Shown here in pieces: positions 1-11,544 of a DNA stretch of 64,000 bases; position 1 is the first letter of the stretch, and each line of letters starts with the position of its first letter. The position numbers and the translations under genes are program-made. The DNA lies in the NCBI RefSeq assembly GCF_030463535.1, contig NC_132878.1, positions 29,448,261-29,512,260 on the forward strand. Direction: 5' to 3'. The notes below the pieces were generated by a model. It had not been told where the DNA came from and searched no databases. It worked only from the letters and a program-made list of their open reading frames with translations. This DNA is from Salminus brasiliensis. Lineage: Eukaryota > Chordata > Actinopteri > Characiformes > Bryconidae.

Positions 1-709
1 TGCAGTAAAAGCCTTTAGAACGCTGCAATATTCATAAAACTATAATACCATTTTACATTGAACAAATAGTTCAATGTAAGTTCTGACTGTCGCCCTACGG
101 ACATGCAGCTACCCATTTTTAATGAAAATATGCAGCACATTGTCAAGAGCCAATCAGCAAATGACTGACAAGCTTATGATAACAAGAAAAACGACACTGA
201 TACCAGAGAGCTTGTAGTGAAGAGAGCTACCACTAGATAATGTATTCCGATTTGTTCAGACATTAGACGGTGAGCAAGCCCAGGAGGAACAGATTTTAAT
301 ACAGAAAACTGCTCAATTCCTCAACACAGAACAGATTTTTTAAAATGCTGTTAAGCTCCAATTATATGACTTTCTAGAACTGTCTGATGTTAATTCAGAC
401 ATCAGTCAGCATATTTATTATTGCCCTACAAAAACAGGTCTATGTAGTACTAAAGGTTTTGTGACCCCTTATGTGGCATCATTTTCAAAGAAACCTCTAC
501 AAGAGGTTTTCCAACAATTAAAAAAAAAAAAGCTTTAAACAGGTAAAACATCTAAATGGTTCTCTGAGTTGTCATGATTCTGCATAGAACCACTGCCATT
601 ACTAAGAACTCCTTAGAGAACCCTTTACGAGTAAACTTTCTAAGTATTTGCTTACTGCAGGCTTCTTCTAAGTAAAAGAAAATTAGAAAGCCCCGGCCTG
701 GCCACTCAC
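1..709. other. Part of an rpf2 intron; no exon seen
   Basis: This stretch lies downstream of the last rpf2 exon visible in the window. I searched the minus strand for the conserved continuation of the Brix domain after the SYK residues and did not find it, so the remaining 3' exons must lie beyond the left edge. The stretch is AT-rich and holds no recognisable coding, RNA or repeat feature. Confidence 0.6.
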
Positions 710-3700
710 TTGTAGCTCCGCATGTAGATCTTACCGTCCGCCGCACTGAAATGGAGAATATGCTCCAGACCAGCTAGCCGCACTGCAGATACAGTGGGAC
801 CACGAAAGAAATCTAGGTGGGGAAAAAAGCGAAAGAAAGAGAGAGAGAGAAAGAGAGAGAGAGAATAGGGACAGGGTCACTGGTGAAGCTTCTTGAGTGC
901 TAACGGCACCCCTAGAAGAGATTTTTTTTACAAGCCAGGTCTATGAGACCCACCTATAAAAGTGTTTTAAACAGCTACTGATGGACCTGACTGTTACAAC
1001 CATTATAATAAACAAGCAAAACAAGGTTTTATTGACAAACTTAGTGTTTCTAAAATCTATTACAGTTTTGTTCCTCACACTGGTGTGAGAAGACTTCAGC
1101 TTTCTCATACAGCCTCAAACATATTAACTCCCATTCTTTCAGCCATCTGATTTATTTGGCATGTCCAATGCCAATACCTGCAGCATGTGTAGGGCAACAT
1201 GGATTCAATTAAGTATCAGTAAATCCGAGGCAAAACATCAGGCCTTCTGTGAAGAAGCTGAAGCTTGGGCATCAGTGGACCTTCCAACAGGCTAATGTAG
1301 CTACAGACCAATGTCATCTCTGTCAACACACCTAAAAACACCTACATCTCCATAGGCAGACGATTTATAATTATATAGATCAAACCCTGTGTATATCACA
1401 TTGTTCATCCCATAAGAGAAAATCGGGGTATTCTTATGGTAGAAGCCAAACTTGAGGAAAAATCAATGCTGCCCGGTTTATTAATTAGCACTTCAGATTC
1501 AGGACAACACTCTACCATTCCATATTTCTAAAAATGGTTTTGAATATCTTGGCATAAATATTACAAAAGAACCTCCATCAAGAAAACGTTTCTCCATTAT
1601 TTGAGGAAACAAAACGTCAAGAAACGACTAAAACATGGAGCATGGAGGTTACTCACTACCGCACTGGAGTGGAAATGACTAAACTGGGGAGGAAACATAA
1701 TAATCACTAATGCAGAATGACCACTGGTCTTGTTCCGGCTGATGGAAATGAAAATTCTAATGAAGGGTAGGGAGTTTCTTGTAAAGGTCAGGGAGGGTGT
1801 GTTAGGTGTGCATGTGTCCCACCTGTCAGGACGTTCCGGAGTCGCAAGTATTCGTTATCCGTGTCAAAAAGATCGCCTGCGAACACCAGCATTGGCTTAG
1901 TGGCCTCCGCACACTTATTATTCTGCATGGGAAGAGGAGCAAATATTTCAGAGACATTAAGAGTTTCATTTAAAATGTCTTTTCCTTTACGCAGAACAGT
2001 GAGAGCCGCCCACACTCTGACTGGCTCAAAAGTCTTCTACCCAGGTCCTTATATCACCAGCGGTCTCCGCTGCTGTTAACTGCTAAGCTTTTTCCACCTA
2101 CCCACTAAACAAGACATTAGCAGTTCCCCACCACTGCCTTCACAGATCTGCCCTTTTTACACACATTCACAAAACATCTTCCTCACCTTGATGTGTTTCA
2201 GAGAGGTGAACTTCTCAATACCCAGCTCAAACATGTCCAGCACATGGAAATCAAACATGCGACCTGTATACACACACACACACAATCATGAGATACACAT
2301 GAATGCAATTCAGATTCCACAGCATACACACTTGTGTACTAGAGAAACCTCTTTAACAGTGTTAAAGAAGTGTTGAGAAACACTAATCATATGTAAACAG
2401 TAAAGTAAATGATGAAAACCAATTTATTTAACTTTTACACGTTAATGGCAGATGTATGAGCACAGAGTGAAGTGCAGGACTACAGGAAGTGTAGCGGGAG
2501 CTCTATAATGTTCATATGAGCACCACCGTCATTCTTACAGATAATACCCTACAGGAAGATAAAGGCTTCTACTGTTTCACTTATAAAGTGTCTTTTTTAT
2601 GTGTGGGGGGAGCAGAGGGAATGTAATGTGTGTGATAGCAGCAGAACACAGGGAAAACTGAAGAAAGCAGAATACTTAGACCAATAGATTAGTCAGTTAT
2701 GCAAATAATGAGCAGTTGCAGCCCAACAATACAACATAATTTTTAACAAAATCTAAAGTGTGTATCTTAACTAACTCTATCTGTGGAATAGGAAGGTCAA
2801 GATGGAGATGAATTCTTACCGAATACGAGGTTATTGGGCCGTTTCTTGTTGTGTGAGCCGAATAAAAACAGGGAGCAATCTGATTTCTTGGAGAAGAATT
2901 CCTGAGAGAGAAACAGTAAAATTAAACAACTTATATGCAAGTGTCTCAATTTGTACAAACAAGAGGTCGCAAACATACCAGTGACGTGGAGTCCTCAAAC
3001 GGTCTCATCACATTTTTCCTGAAGAGAAGATACATTTACATTTAAGTTTCATTTTAAAGATTTGCCAAAATAACAAAAACCAGAGAGAATTGTATAGAAT
3101 TGCAAAATTATAACCATATTTAAAAAAAGTCAGGGGAGAGACTTACTTCTTATACAGCACTGCATTTGGTTTCTTTAAGGCATACTGTGAAGAGAACAAC
3201 CAACATGAGAACAACATCTTACATTATAAGCCTTCAATTTAACACACCCACTGCTTCAAAAACCTTTTACATCCACCATAATTAGGTGGGTATATCAATA
3301 TTCAACCCATGTGTACTGTATAACCATTATGCAGCATTATAGAGCGTCCCCTGCACTGTATTACAGTCTGTCAGAATGGGTGTGTGGATCATATGAACAA
3401 TATAGAGCATTATAGAGCTCCCCCTACACTTCATGTAGTGTATTACAGTCTGTCAGAATGAGTGTGTGGATCATATGAACAATATAGAGTATTATAGAGC
3501 TCCCCCTACAGTTCATGTAGTGTATTACAGTCTGTCAGAATGAGTGTGTGGATCATATGAACAATATAGAGCATTATAGAGCTCCACCTATACTTCCTAG
3601 AGTGTATTACAGTCTGTCAGAATGAGTGTGTGGATCATATGAACAATATAGAGCATTATAGAGCTCCACCTATACTTCCTAGAGTGTATTACAGTCTGTC

Positions 3701-6700
3701 AGAATGAGTGTGTGGATCATATGAACATTATAGAGCGTCCCCTACACTTCCTGTAGTGTATTACAGTCTGTCAGAATGGGTGTGTGGATCATATGAACAA
3801 TATAGAGCATTATAGAGCTCCACCTATACTTCCTAGAGTGTATTACAGTCTGTCAGAATGAGTGTGTGGATCATATGAACATTATAGAGCTCCCCCTACA
3901 CTTCCTGTAGTGTATTACAGTCTGTCAGAATGAGTGTGTGGATCATATGAACATTATAGAGCATTATAGAGCTCCTCCTACACTTCCTGTAGTGTATTAC
4001 AGTCTGCCAGAATGAGTGTGTGGATCATATGAACATTATAGAGCATTATAGAGCTCCCCCTACACTTCCTGTAGTGTATTACAGTCTGTCAGAATGAGTG
4101 TGTGGATCATATGAACATTATAGAGCATTATAGAGCTCCTCCTACACTTCCTGTAGTGTATTACAGTCTGCCAGAATGAGTGTGTGGATCATATGAACAT
4201 TATAGAGCATTATAGAGCTCCCCCTACACTTCCTGTAGTGCATTACATTCTGTCAGAATGAGTGTGTGGATCATATGAACATTATAGAGCATTATAGAGC
4301 TCCCCCTACACTTCCTGTAGTGCATTACAGTCTGTCAGAATGAGTGTGTGGATCATATGAACATTATAGAGCTCCTCCTACACTTCCTGTAGTGTATTAC
4401 AGTCTGTCAGAATGAGTGTGTGGATCATATGAACATTATAGAGCATTATAGAGCTCCCCCTACACTTCCTGTAGTGCATTACAGTCTGTCAGAATGAGTG
4501 TGTGGATCATATGAACATTATAGAGCTCCTCCTACACTTCCTGTAGTGTATTACAGTCTGTCAGAATGAGTGTGTGGATCATATGAACATTATAGAGCAT
4601 TATAGAGCTCCCCCTACACTTCCTGTAGTGCATTACATTCTGTCAGAATTAGTGTGTGGATCATATGAACATTATAGAGCATTATAGAGCTCCTCCTACA
4701 GTTCCTGTAGTGCATTACATTCTGTCAGAATGAGTGTGTGGATCATATGAACATTATAGAGCATTATAGAGCTCCTCCTACACTTCCTGTAGTGTATTAC
4801 AGTCTGTCAGAATGAGTGTGTGGATCATATGAACATTATAGAGCATTATAGAGCATCTCCTACACTTCCTGTAGTGTATTACAGTCTGTCAGAATGAGTG
4901 TGTGGATCATACGAACATTAAAGAGCACTTTCTTGCCGTCTCTGACCAACTGTACAGACGAAACACTTACTATGTCTTTAAGAGCCTGAGTGACAGTTTC
5001 ACTCGTGTTCCCGCCTTTCATAATCATTGCATTTTTAGAGTTTTCCACCAGCTTTGGTGCTCTGTGCTCCAGGAAGCGCTTGGACCGCTTCGTCTTCGGC
5101 TTTCTACAGAGAAGAATGTGCAAAGTATTAAAACATGCAAAAATATAATAATAATAACGATGGAAATCTTTACACATTAGCTCATTCCTAAACATAGCCA
5201 AGCTGTAACTCAGAGTTATAAAGGAAAGAAACTGTTTAATAAAAGAATAGCTGTGTGCATAATAAGTAACTAAATATTACAAATATTAACTTGTGGAGTG
5301 TGTATTAAAGTTACAGAGAAGCTGGACTGGGAATATAGCATTAATATAGTGATTATACTAATAACAGAAGGACTAGATTGGAAAACAGTGCAAAACTGAA
5401 TCCCTTCGCCTCATCAGGTCAACTGATTGAACAATTTTACTTTCTTATTGTTTTTTTTCATCCATCAGTGTTCCCCCACTACAATACCCAGCATGCATTA
5501 CAAAACACATGAGCTCAAAGCATGACCAATACACCCCAATGTGTACCACCTGGAGAGGCATCTCAAATATTAAGATTTTGCTAGTGCAAGAAAGCTGCTT
5601 AAAGGAGTCCATGGCTGTGTCTGGCAGGAAGGTACGGAGTCATGTCTGAATCAAACAGCCGTATAAAATGCCGCCTGCTAAGCTACCATCATCTTGCTGA
5701 TTTGTGAAGGGAGCATAGATGCAGCCTTCACCGCCCTACGCATCCGATGATCCTCTGGGTTAGCGCCAGCTCATCTCAAGAGAAACAGCAACACAGTGGA
5801 AGTAAAAATGTATTATTTAATTTGATTAATTGTCCTTAATATTTAATTCCTGAGGAGAAAAACATGCGAAATCGCTGAATTTTGGATTTTTATGTCTATT
5901 GGTTTGAATTAGACGCACCACCAGCTGACAGTAGTGTCCGTACGCTGCTTTCAACACACACATCTCATCTACATTTACATTTATGGCTTTTAGCTGACAC
6001 TCTCATCCAGAGCGGCTTACAGGGTTACTGGTATTACAGAGGAGGGCCGATGCAGTGTTAGGAGTCTTACCCAAGGACTCTTATTGGTGTAGCGCAGCAC
6101 AGTCACCCAGCCCAGGAATCAAACCCTGGTCTCCCACACTGTGTGGAAGCTCAGTGGCAGGTACCAACCACCTCAAACACGATGCTGTCTTCTAAGGTCC
6201 TGACCTATGAGAGAGCATCGAGGCAGCTGCCTTCAGTTTAGGACACAGCCTATGGCTGCTGATTCTTGGGACAAGGCTGAAGGACTCGAGTATTTTGCTT
6301 GATTGTGAACAAGCCATAGCCTGAACAACGCAGCTAATTAAGCTAAACCTCTGCATGGTGCTCTAGTCATTCCTCCACTCTAAAATTGTACAGAACACAA
6401 ATAATACCCTAATTTTGCTGAAGTGTTGAAAATAATGTGGTATTTCACTTTTTATGCCTTTTGGAAAGCAGCTGATCTACTCAGACAATCACACACATTC
6501 CCACAAACGGCTTATTCTGCTGGTCTTTAAACCAGAAGATCATGACCACTCCAGAGACCCGGAGCTTCTCCTCACAGAGAGGACACACAGCCCCGGCTGT
6601 AGACGTGTCTGGGTTGCACTCTGGGTCAGACCGGCCCCCTTTAATAAATAAAACTCAGTCAGAAGAGAGTCTGAACCCGGTCGTTAGGTGTGATCAGACA

Positions 6701-6970
6701 CTAGCTACTTTATTTTGATTCAAATGCAAACACTGCCAGACATCCAGTGCGAAGCTGAACCCACGTGCCGACAGAGCCACAACTCAGTGAAGCTAAAGTT
6801 AGCCTTTTGCTACTCCGAAACCCTTCTCTATTTATCAACAGTGCTGCTGTTTAACTCCTGCCCTGCATGAAATCCCGACAAGCACATCACGCGCAGATTT
6901 AAACACATATAACCATTAAAATGAAACTTATTAAAAGCCACACTCACACCACTCCGTCCAGCTGCGCCAT
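710..6970 (-). CDS. rpf2: rpf2, ribosome production factor 2 homolog (3' end outside window)
   Basis: RPF2 is a nucleolar Brix-domain protein. With RRS1 it brings the 5S RNP (5S rRNA, uL18, uL5) into pre-60S particles. Eight coding exons are visible on the minus strand: 6970-6948, 5103-4971, 3184-3147, 3018-2979, 2901-2820, 2263-2187, 1922-1823 and 812-710. All have AG/GT borders and join in one frame (596 nt, about 198 residues of roughly 306). Diagnostic stretches that match the family are MAQLDGVVKPKTKR at the N terminus, MKGGN, RPFEDSTSL, FGSHNKKRPNN, KPMLVFAGDLFD and FFRGPTVSAVRLAGLEH. The start is the only ATG in exon 1 and matches the family's short first exon, which ends at VV|KPKTKR. 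The C-terminal exons are missing because the window ends. The intron at 3185-4970 is packed with a minisatellite. Confidence 0.96.
3330..4921. repeat. Minisatellite, about 20 copies of a 70-86 bp unit, in an rpf2 intron
   Basis: A tandem array built on a unit containing 'gtgtgtggatcatatgaac', 'attatagagctcc', 'acttcctgtagtg' and 'ttacagtctgtcagaatg'. Counting the 'gtgtggatcat' block gives about 20 copies. Copies differ mainly by presence or absence of an extra 'gcattata' segment and by c/t changes in the 'ctcc' block. The array stops about 50 bp from the exon-2 donor at 4970. Single reverse-oriented relatives of the unit occur at about 2480-2525, 13045-13085 and 17930-17970, so the array appears to derive from a dispersed element. 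Confidence 0.95.
5969..6172 (+). mobile_element. Teleost interspersed repeat (begins 'acatttacatttatggc')
   Basis: About 200 bp in an rpf2 intron. It matches other copies in this window at 40497-40635 (5'-truncated), 59122-59325 (reverse) and 59417-59640. Shared landmarks are 'tttatggcttttagc', 'agcggcttaca', 'taggagtcttaccc' and 'cactgtgtggaagctcagtggc'. I recognise the first block as a very common fish repeat but cannot name the family with confidence. There is no coding capacity. Confidence 0.75.
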
Positions 6971-7060
6971 TTTACACGCTGCTTGTTGCTGTGGGGCAAA
7001 TATGGCCGCGGCTTTCAAAATAAAAGTCTGTGATCGACGCCCACAAAGAAATAAAACCAG
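6963..7060 (-). promoter_or_regulatory. rpf2 start region and probable promoter
   Basis: The start codon lies in the minus-strand context AAAATGGCGC, a YY1-like core. About 30 bp upstream is a GCGGCCATATT block, also YY1-like. YY1 elements near the start are common in housekeeping and ribosome-biogenesis genes. No TATA box is evident. The exact transcription start is not determined. Confidence 0.4.
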
Positions 7061-7251
7061 CAAATAAAAAAGAACAAAATAAAAGTCAGTGGTCAACAAA
7101 AGAAAATAACACGATTATATTTTTTTAAATAATGTTTTTAATTAACTCAGAAAAGCCCAAATACAATAGTCAAAAAGCAGTTAAACACGTGTTCTACTAG
7201 AGGGGGACACTGGTCTGCATTTATTCATATAATATGTCCCTTGATATACAG

Positions 7252-7470
7252 AAGATAAGATAAGATAATCCTTTATTAGTCCTGCAGTGGGGAAATTCTC
7301 AGTTCTCACAATTCTCACAGCAGGAAGGGATAGCAAGACACTCAGTTACAAAAATGTAGATAAATAATTTACACTATATACACAATATAAATAAGAATTA
7401 AAAAAGCTATAACAATATTATTTACAGGTTATTGCAAATGACTCTTAATTGCACATGGGGGGGGGGGTAC
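7252..7470 (-). mobile_element. LINE 3' end (L2/Rex-like tail) on the minus strand
   Basis: Read on the minus strand the segment ends in 'gaatttccccac', 'ggactaataaagga' and a (TATCT)n tail. This is the usual 3' terminus of fish Rex/L2-type LINEs. The body is AT-rich and non-coding. It is a 5'-truncated copy. Confidence 0.55.
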
Positions 7471-10400
7471 TGTATACACCATTGACTGTATGGCATATAT
7501 TTCATTTAAATTTTAATAATGCAAATGCTGAACTCTGACCAGATTCATTGGTTCCTCAGACAATATAAGTATAAGTGACCAAGTTATACAACAGTACAGC
7601 ACAACACCAAAACCTTTATGGATTAATAAAGCATTAACACCTTTGCTCCAAATGTGTTGATTTCCAGCTCATGATATAAGATAATATGTTAATATTCTGC
7701 CTTTATTTTGGCAAAACTTAGGACCTGCAGTCTATGTCCAAATCAGGCTTCCAAACAAGAAGAGCTAATGTGACTGTACTGACAGAAGGACTGGTGATAC
7801 TAAAATCTTATTAGAGAAGGCTGGGGAATCGGCTGCAGGCATGCACTCAACATGGGCACTGCTACATAAATAGGCCATTTTAGTCATTTTATATATATTT
7901 TAAATATTTTTTGTAAAATGCTCACATGTACATGGATCTAGTTTGGCACTGCTGAGTAACGTAATTAAAACAAACTCAAAAACACAAAATCTTGAGTGAA
8001 ACACAACTGTAGCACAAGAGGCACCGTATTTTTGGCTCTCAAAAAAAGAAAAGACACATGGGCATCTGCTAAGGCTTGGACATTGAAGCTGGGAGGTTGG
8101 GGGGGGGGGGGGGTTAGGTAGGCCTACGTTGTAGGACCTCTGCAATGTGAATATGTTGATGGTGGGAGAACGTTAAATACCTCTAAAACCATGTAACTAG
8201 CCTTGATAGCTCACAGTCATGTGAAATAATAAGACATTTAAATATTGGGAGATAAATGTCTATATAAATATCATACAAATGAACTGAAAAATGTCTAGAA
8301 TTAGAATGAGGAGCAGTTCTAGGGTGATCACCTCCAGACAGACAAACTGTGGGACAAGTAGCATGTTTACAGGGGGGGTGGGACAGTCTTAACAACTTTA
8401 AGCTTAAGATATAATGTCTATCTAATCTAATTTACTAACAAATATTTATTCTTGCTTTTCAACCCCAACTACCAAAAGATTAAGACACTACCTGACCCTA
8501 AAGATAGCCCAAAGGTGCTACAGTCTAGACCCACATTATATAAATTAATGTTGTCCTTTGGTGTTAAATGTCAGCATATCAGATTTCATCAAAAGACTGT
8601 TATGTTGTAATGCTCTACGCTCAACCCTCCTCCTTTATCCAGGCTTGGGACCGACAAAGTCACCTTAAAACAGACCCTTTGTCAGAGTTACTTTAACTTA
8701 CTTACTTTTTACTTACTTAATTTATTATTACACTGGGAGGGTTGTGGGACAGGGATCGCAGCAGCGCCCGCTGCTGGAGACAGTAACTGAAGAGGATGTG
8801 TGTTCACCTCAGAGTCTCCAAAAGTCTCCAGTAACACCAGAAAACAGTCGCTAGAGGGGTCTAAAAAGACGACATACGACTCAGCCTGTCGACTACCCCT
8901 TTTACTGCTCCCCCTTTAACTACTGAACAGAGGGCAAGAGGAAGCCTGTCCACGGACGTGTCCGTGTGTTTATTTTCCATTGGGTCAATTTTACAAAGGG
9001 CAAAACTGCGGCACAGGTGGTCACCCCAGGCGCAGCACATCAGCTGCAGATGATCAGAAGAGTAGAGGGAATTCTGGAGGAGCCTGTCTTATCTAGACCT
9101 CAGACACTTAGTTTGCTTTGCTCTTGATTGGTAAAGCAAGTGTCATCCCCATGGTCAGATCTAAAGAGCTCTCTGAGGCCCTGTTGTAGATGCAGGCTAT
9201 CGCTCCTGGTGTGTCAAGCAGATCATTTGTTTGCTTTTGGACATTTCACATGTGTTAAAGATTTGTTGGCTGTAAAAATCTAGAAGCGTGGCAACTGTAG
9301 GAACAAACACTGATGTAGAGTCAATGCGATCACGAAGGGGACATGTCTGGGGACATAGAAGACACATGGTCATCCTAACCACACAGAAAAATATTATATA
9401 ATATTAATAGTACAATATTAGAAACTACACAATCTGTTGGAGATTACAGACCACATATACTATTTGGTAATCGCTAAAGCTTCCATTGCTTGTTTACTAC
9501 ATTAACCTTCTGGATAATTGGCGAGGTACAAGCTTACATAGGGTTACCTTTTTTCTTTTTATTTTGGACACATGCATTGACCATAGGTAGGATATGGTGG
9601 CAATGGGGCTTCAAGTAGGCCCAAGCTGTTAGACAATAGTGGTGTATGAGGGACTTCCACTTAAACATACACTGTAAGTCATTTGTGGTCTTGGTGATGG
9701 AGTATGTGTGGCCTAATCTTACTGTAACATTGATTTGGACACTTCAGAATATTTGGAACACATGATTTTATGACTGATCTGCATATTTTGCTGAGGTCCT
9801 AAAACCTAATTTTGCTGTTTCTTCTTCTTCATTTAACTGACCTCATTTGAAGCAGTTCATACGGAGATGGGATCACAATGAATGACCAATAGAAAAACAT
9901 GGTATAAAATTATTTGGAACAAAATCTTGAATTTCATTGTATGTTGAGTTTTTTTTCTTGTAAATGTGGAGATACAAGGCTTAAGCGACAGTAGCCATTT
10001 ACATTGGTAAATAAGGCTGCAATCGATGTTCTTGCCACTACTGTGAAGAGAAAGTGGCATTTCAAGAGAAGTTAAAGCTGTAAAAATCAGTATACGGAGT
10101 GAGGAGACTGTAGACACCAACACAGACCCAATATCATAGCAAATTCCCAGACATCATACGCAATTTAGAAATCCTAGCCAGATGCAACACACGACATGAA
10201 AAATTAATGTCTGGTCATCCTAGCTTTCATTACTTCTGCTACAGCATACTGCTATAGCACCAGGGCTAATTGATGGGGTACATGCTTCCATTACTTCTTA
10301 GCTACAGTAGTCTCACAGCTCCAGTGACAGACTAAAGAAAACCTCAGACACCAAACACATCTTGGCTGAGCACATATTTTACTGCAGTTTGGAAAACACT

Positions 10401-11470
10401 GCTTTAAAGAGGACACCTAGATCAAGCAGCAGTCAGTTGTGAAATGGTCACTTATTAAAATATTTATTAAAAAAAAAAAATAAAAAAAAAAAAAAAAACA
10501 CACAGTATCTGGTATAAACAGGCGGTGGTGCAAAATTAGCACACTCACTGAGCTATCCACATTTCCCTTTCTAAAAGCCTTCTGACCTTCTTCCCAGTAG
10601 CATTTTAGAGTAGTTCCACCACTGACCACACCCTAGCACGACTAACCCCCAGTGTGCACACAAAGTGAGAAAATTAAACAATTCAAAAAACACAAATGTG
10701 CAAAACACTTTCACTCACAGCAAACCACAGGGGTTCAGGTTCTGGGCTTAGAGAGAGCATTTAGATCAAAATCAGTCTCACAGCATACAGTAAACTCCAC
10801 ATCCAGCACCTCTAATTAACAGCTTGAACTCAAGATAAATAGGAAAAAATTATATTCATAAAGGCAACAGGTGCAGAATCCCCCCCAAAAAAAACATGAA
10901 CGTTCACACTCAAAGCAAACAACAAAGAAAAAACAAAGTTAAGAGTTAGGTGAGATGATCATAATGGCTCTCTATGAAACCCAGTGCAAATGGTATAATG
11001 GGCACAGTGGAAGACCACCGCTAATTCATACTGGTGGAAGGCAAATGGCAGAGCTCAGTTTATCCTGGGTCCTGTAGATATTAGAAGTGAAAAAGGGGAG
11101 GGGAAAAACAAACAAACAAAAAACACAAACAGACCACATTGAAAAGTATAATAGAATTAGGTTATATTCACATAAATACATATTTAATATTAACCCAGTT
11201 TCATTATCATTTAAAAAATAGATCTCATCAGCACCAGTTCAGAGGTTGAGATCAAAGGCCATGTTCACATTCAACTTTAAACACAAGCCGCACCTCCAAG
11301 AACACTTCAAAAACAACCCATTCATTCATCCTCTTCATACAGCAAACATCACTTAAGAGCAAAAGTCTACCTGAGCTAGACAAGGTCAATCCCCTCCTAC
11401 CCCTTCCCCCCCCAAAAGGACTGTTCATTGTCATACTGTTCATAATGTTTGGCACTAAATTGTCACAGAA
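7471..11470. other. Intergenic region, no gene recognised
   Basis: About 4 kb between the rpf2 promoter and the 3' end of the actin-like gene. It holds G tracts near 7457 and 8099-8113, an A-rich tract at 10470-10498, and at about 10215-10375 a copy of the dispersed element that also underlies the 63 kb minisatellite ('ttagctac', 'agctccagtg'). All open frames here are short and lack splice context or family resemblance. Part of the right end is probably the 3' UTR of the actin-like gene, with a possible minus-strand AATAAA at 10463-10468. Confidence 0.5.
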
Positions 11471-11471
11471 G

Positions 11472-11514
11472 CCCCCCCCCCCCCCCCCCCCAAAAAAAAA
11501 AAAAAAAAAAAAAA
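11472..11514. repeat. Back-to-back homopolymers, C20 then A23
   Basis: Twenty C are followed directly by 23 A on the plus strand. On the minus strand this reads T23 then G20 and begins about 30 bp after the actin-like stop codon, so it lies in the 3' UTR. Length is likely to be unreliable in assemblies. Confidence 0.9.
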
Positions 11515-11544
11515 GTTGTCGCAACCCTTTTGCAAGTCAGGTTG

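Noticed and set aside
3330-4921. Array of regulatory elements or a repeated small RNA gene
   Set aside because: Units are tandem and intronic, with variable length and no conserved hairpin or promoter boxes that I could see.
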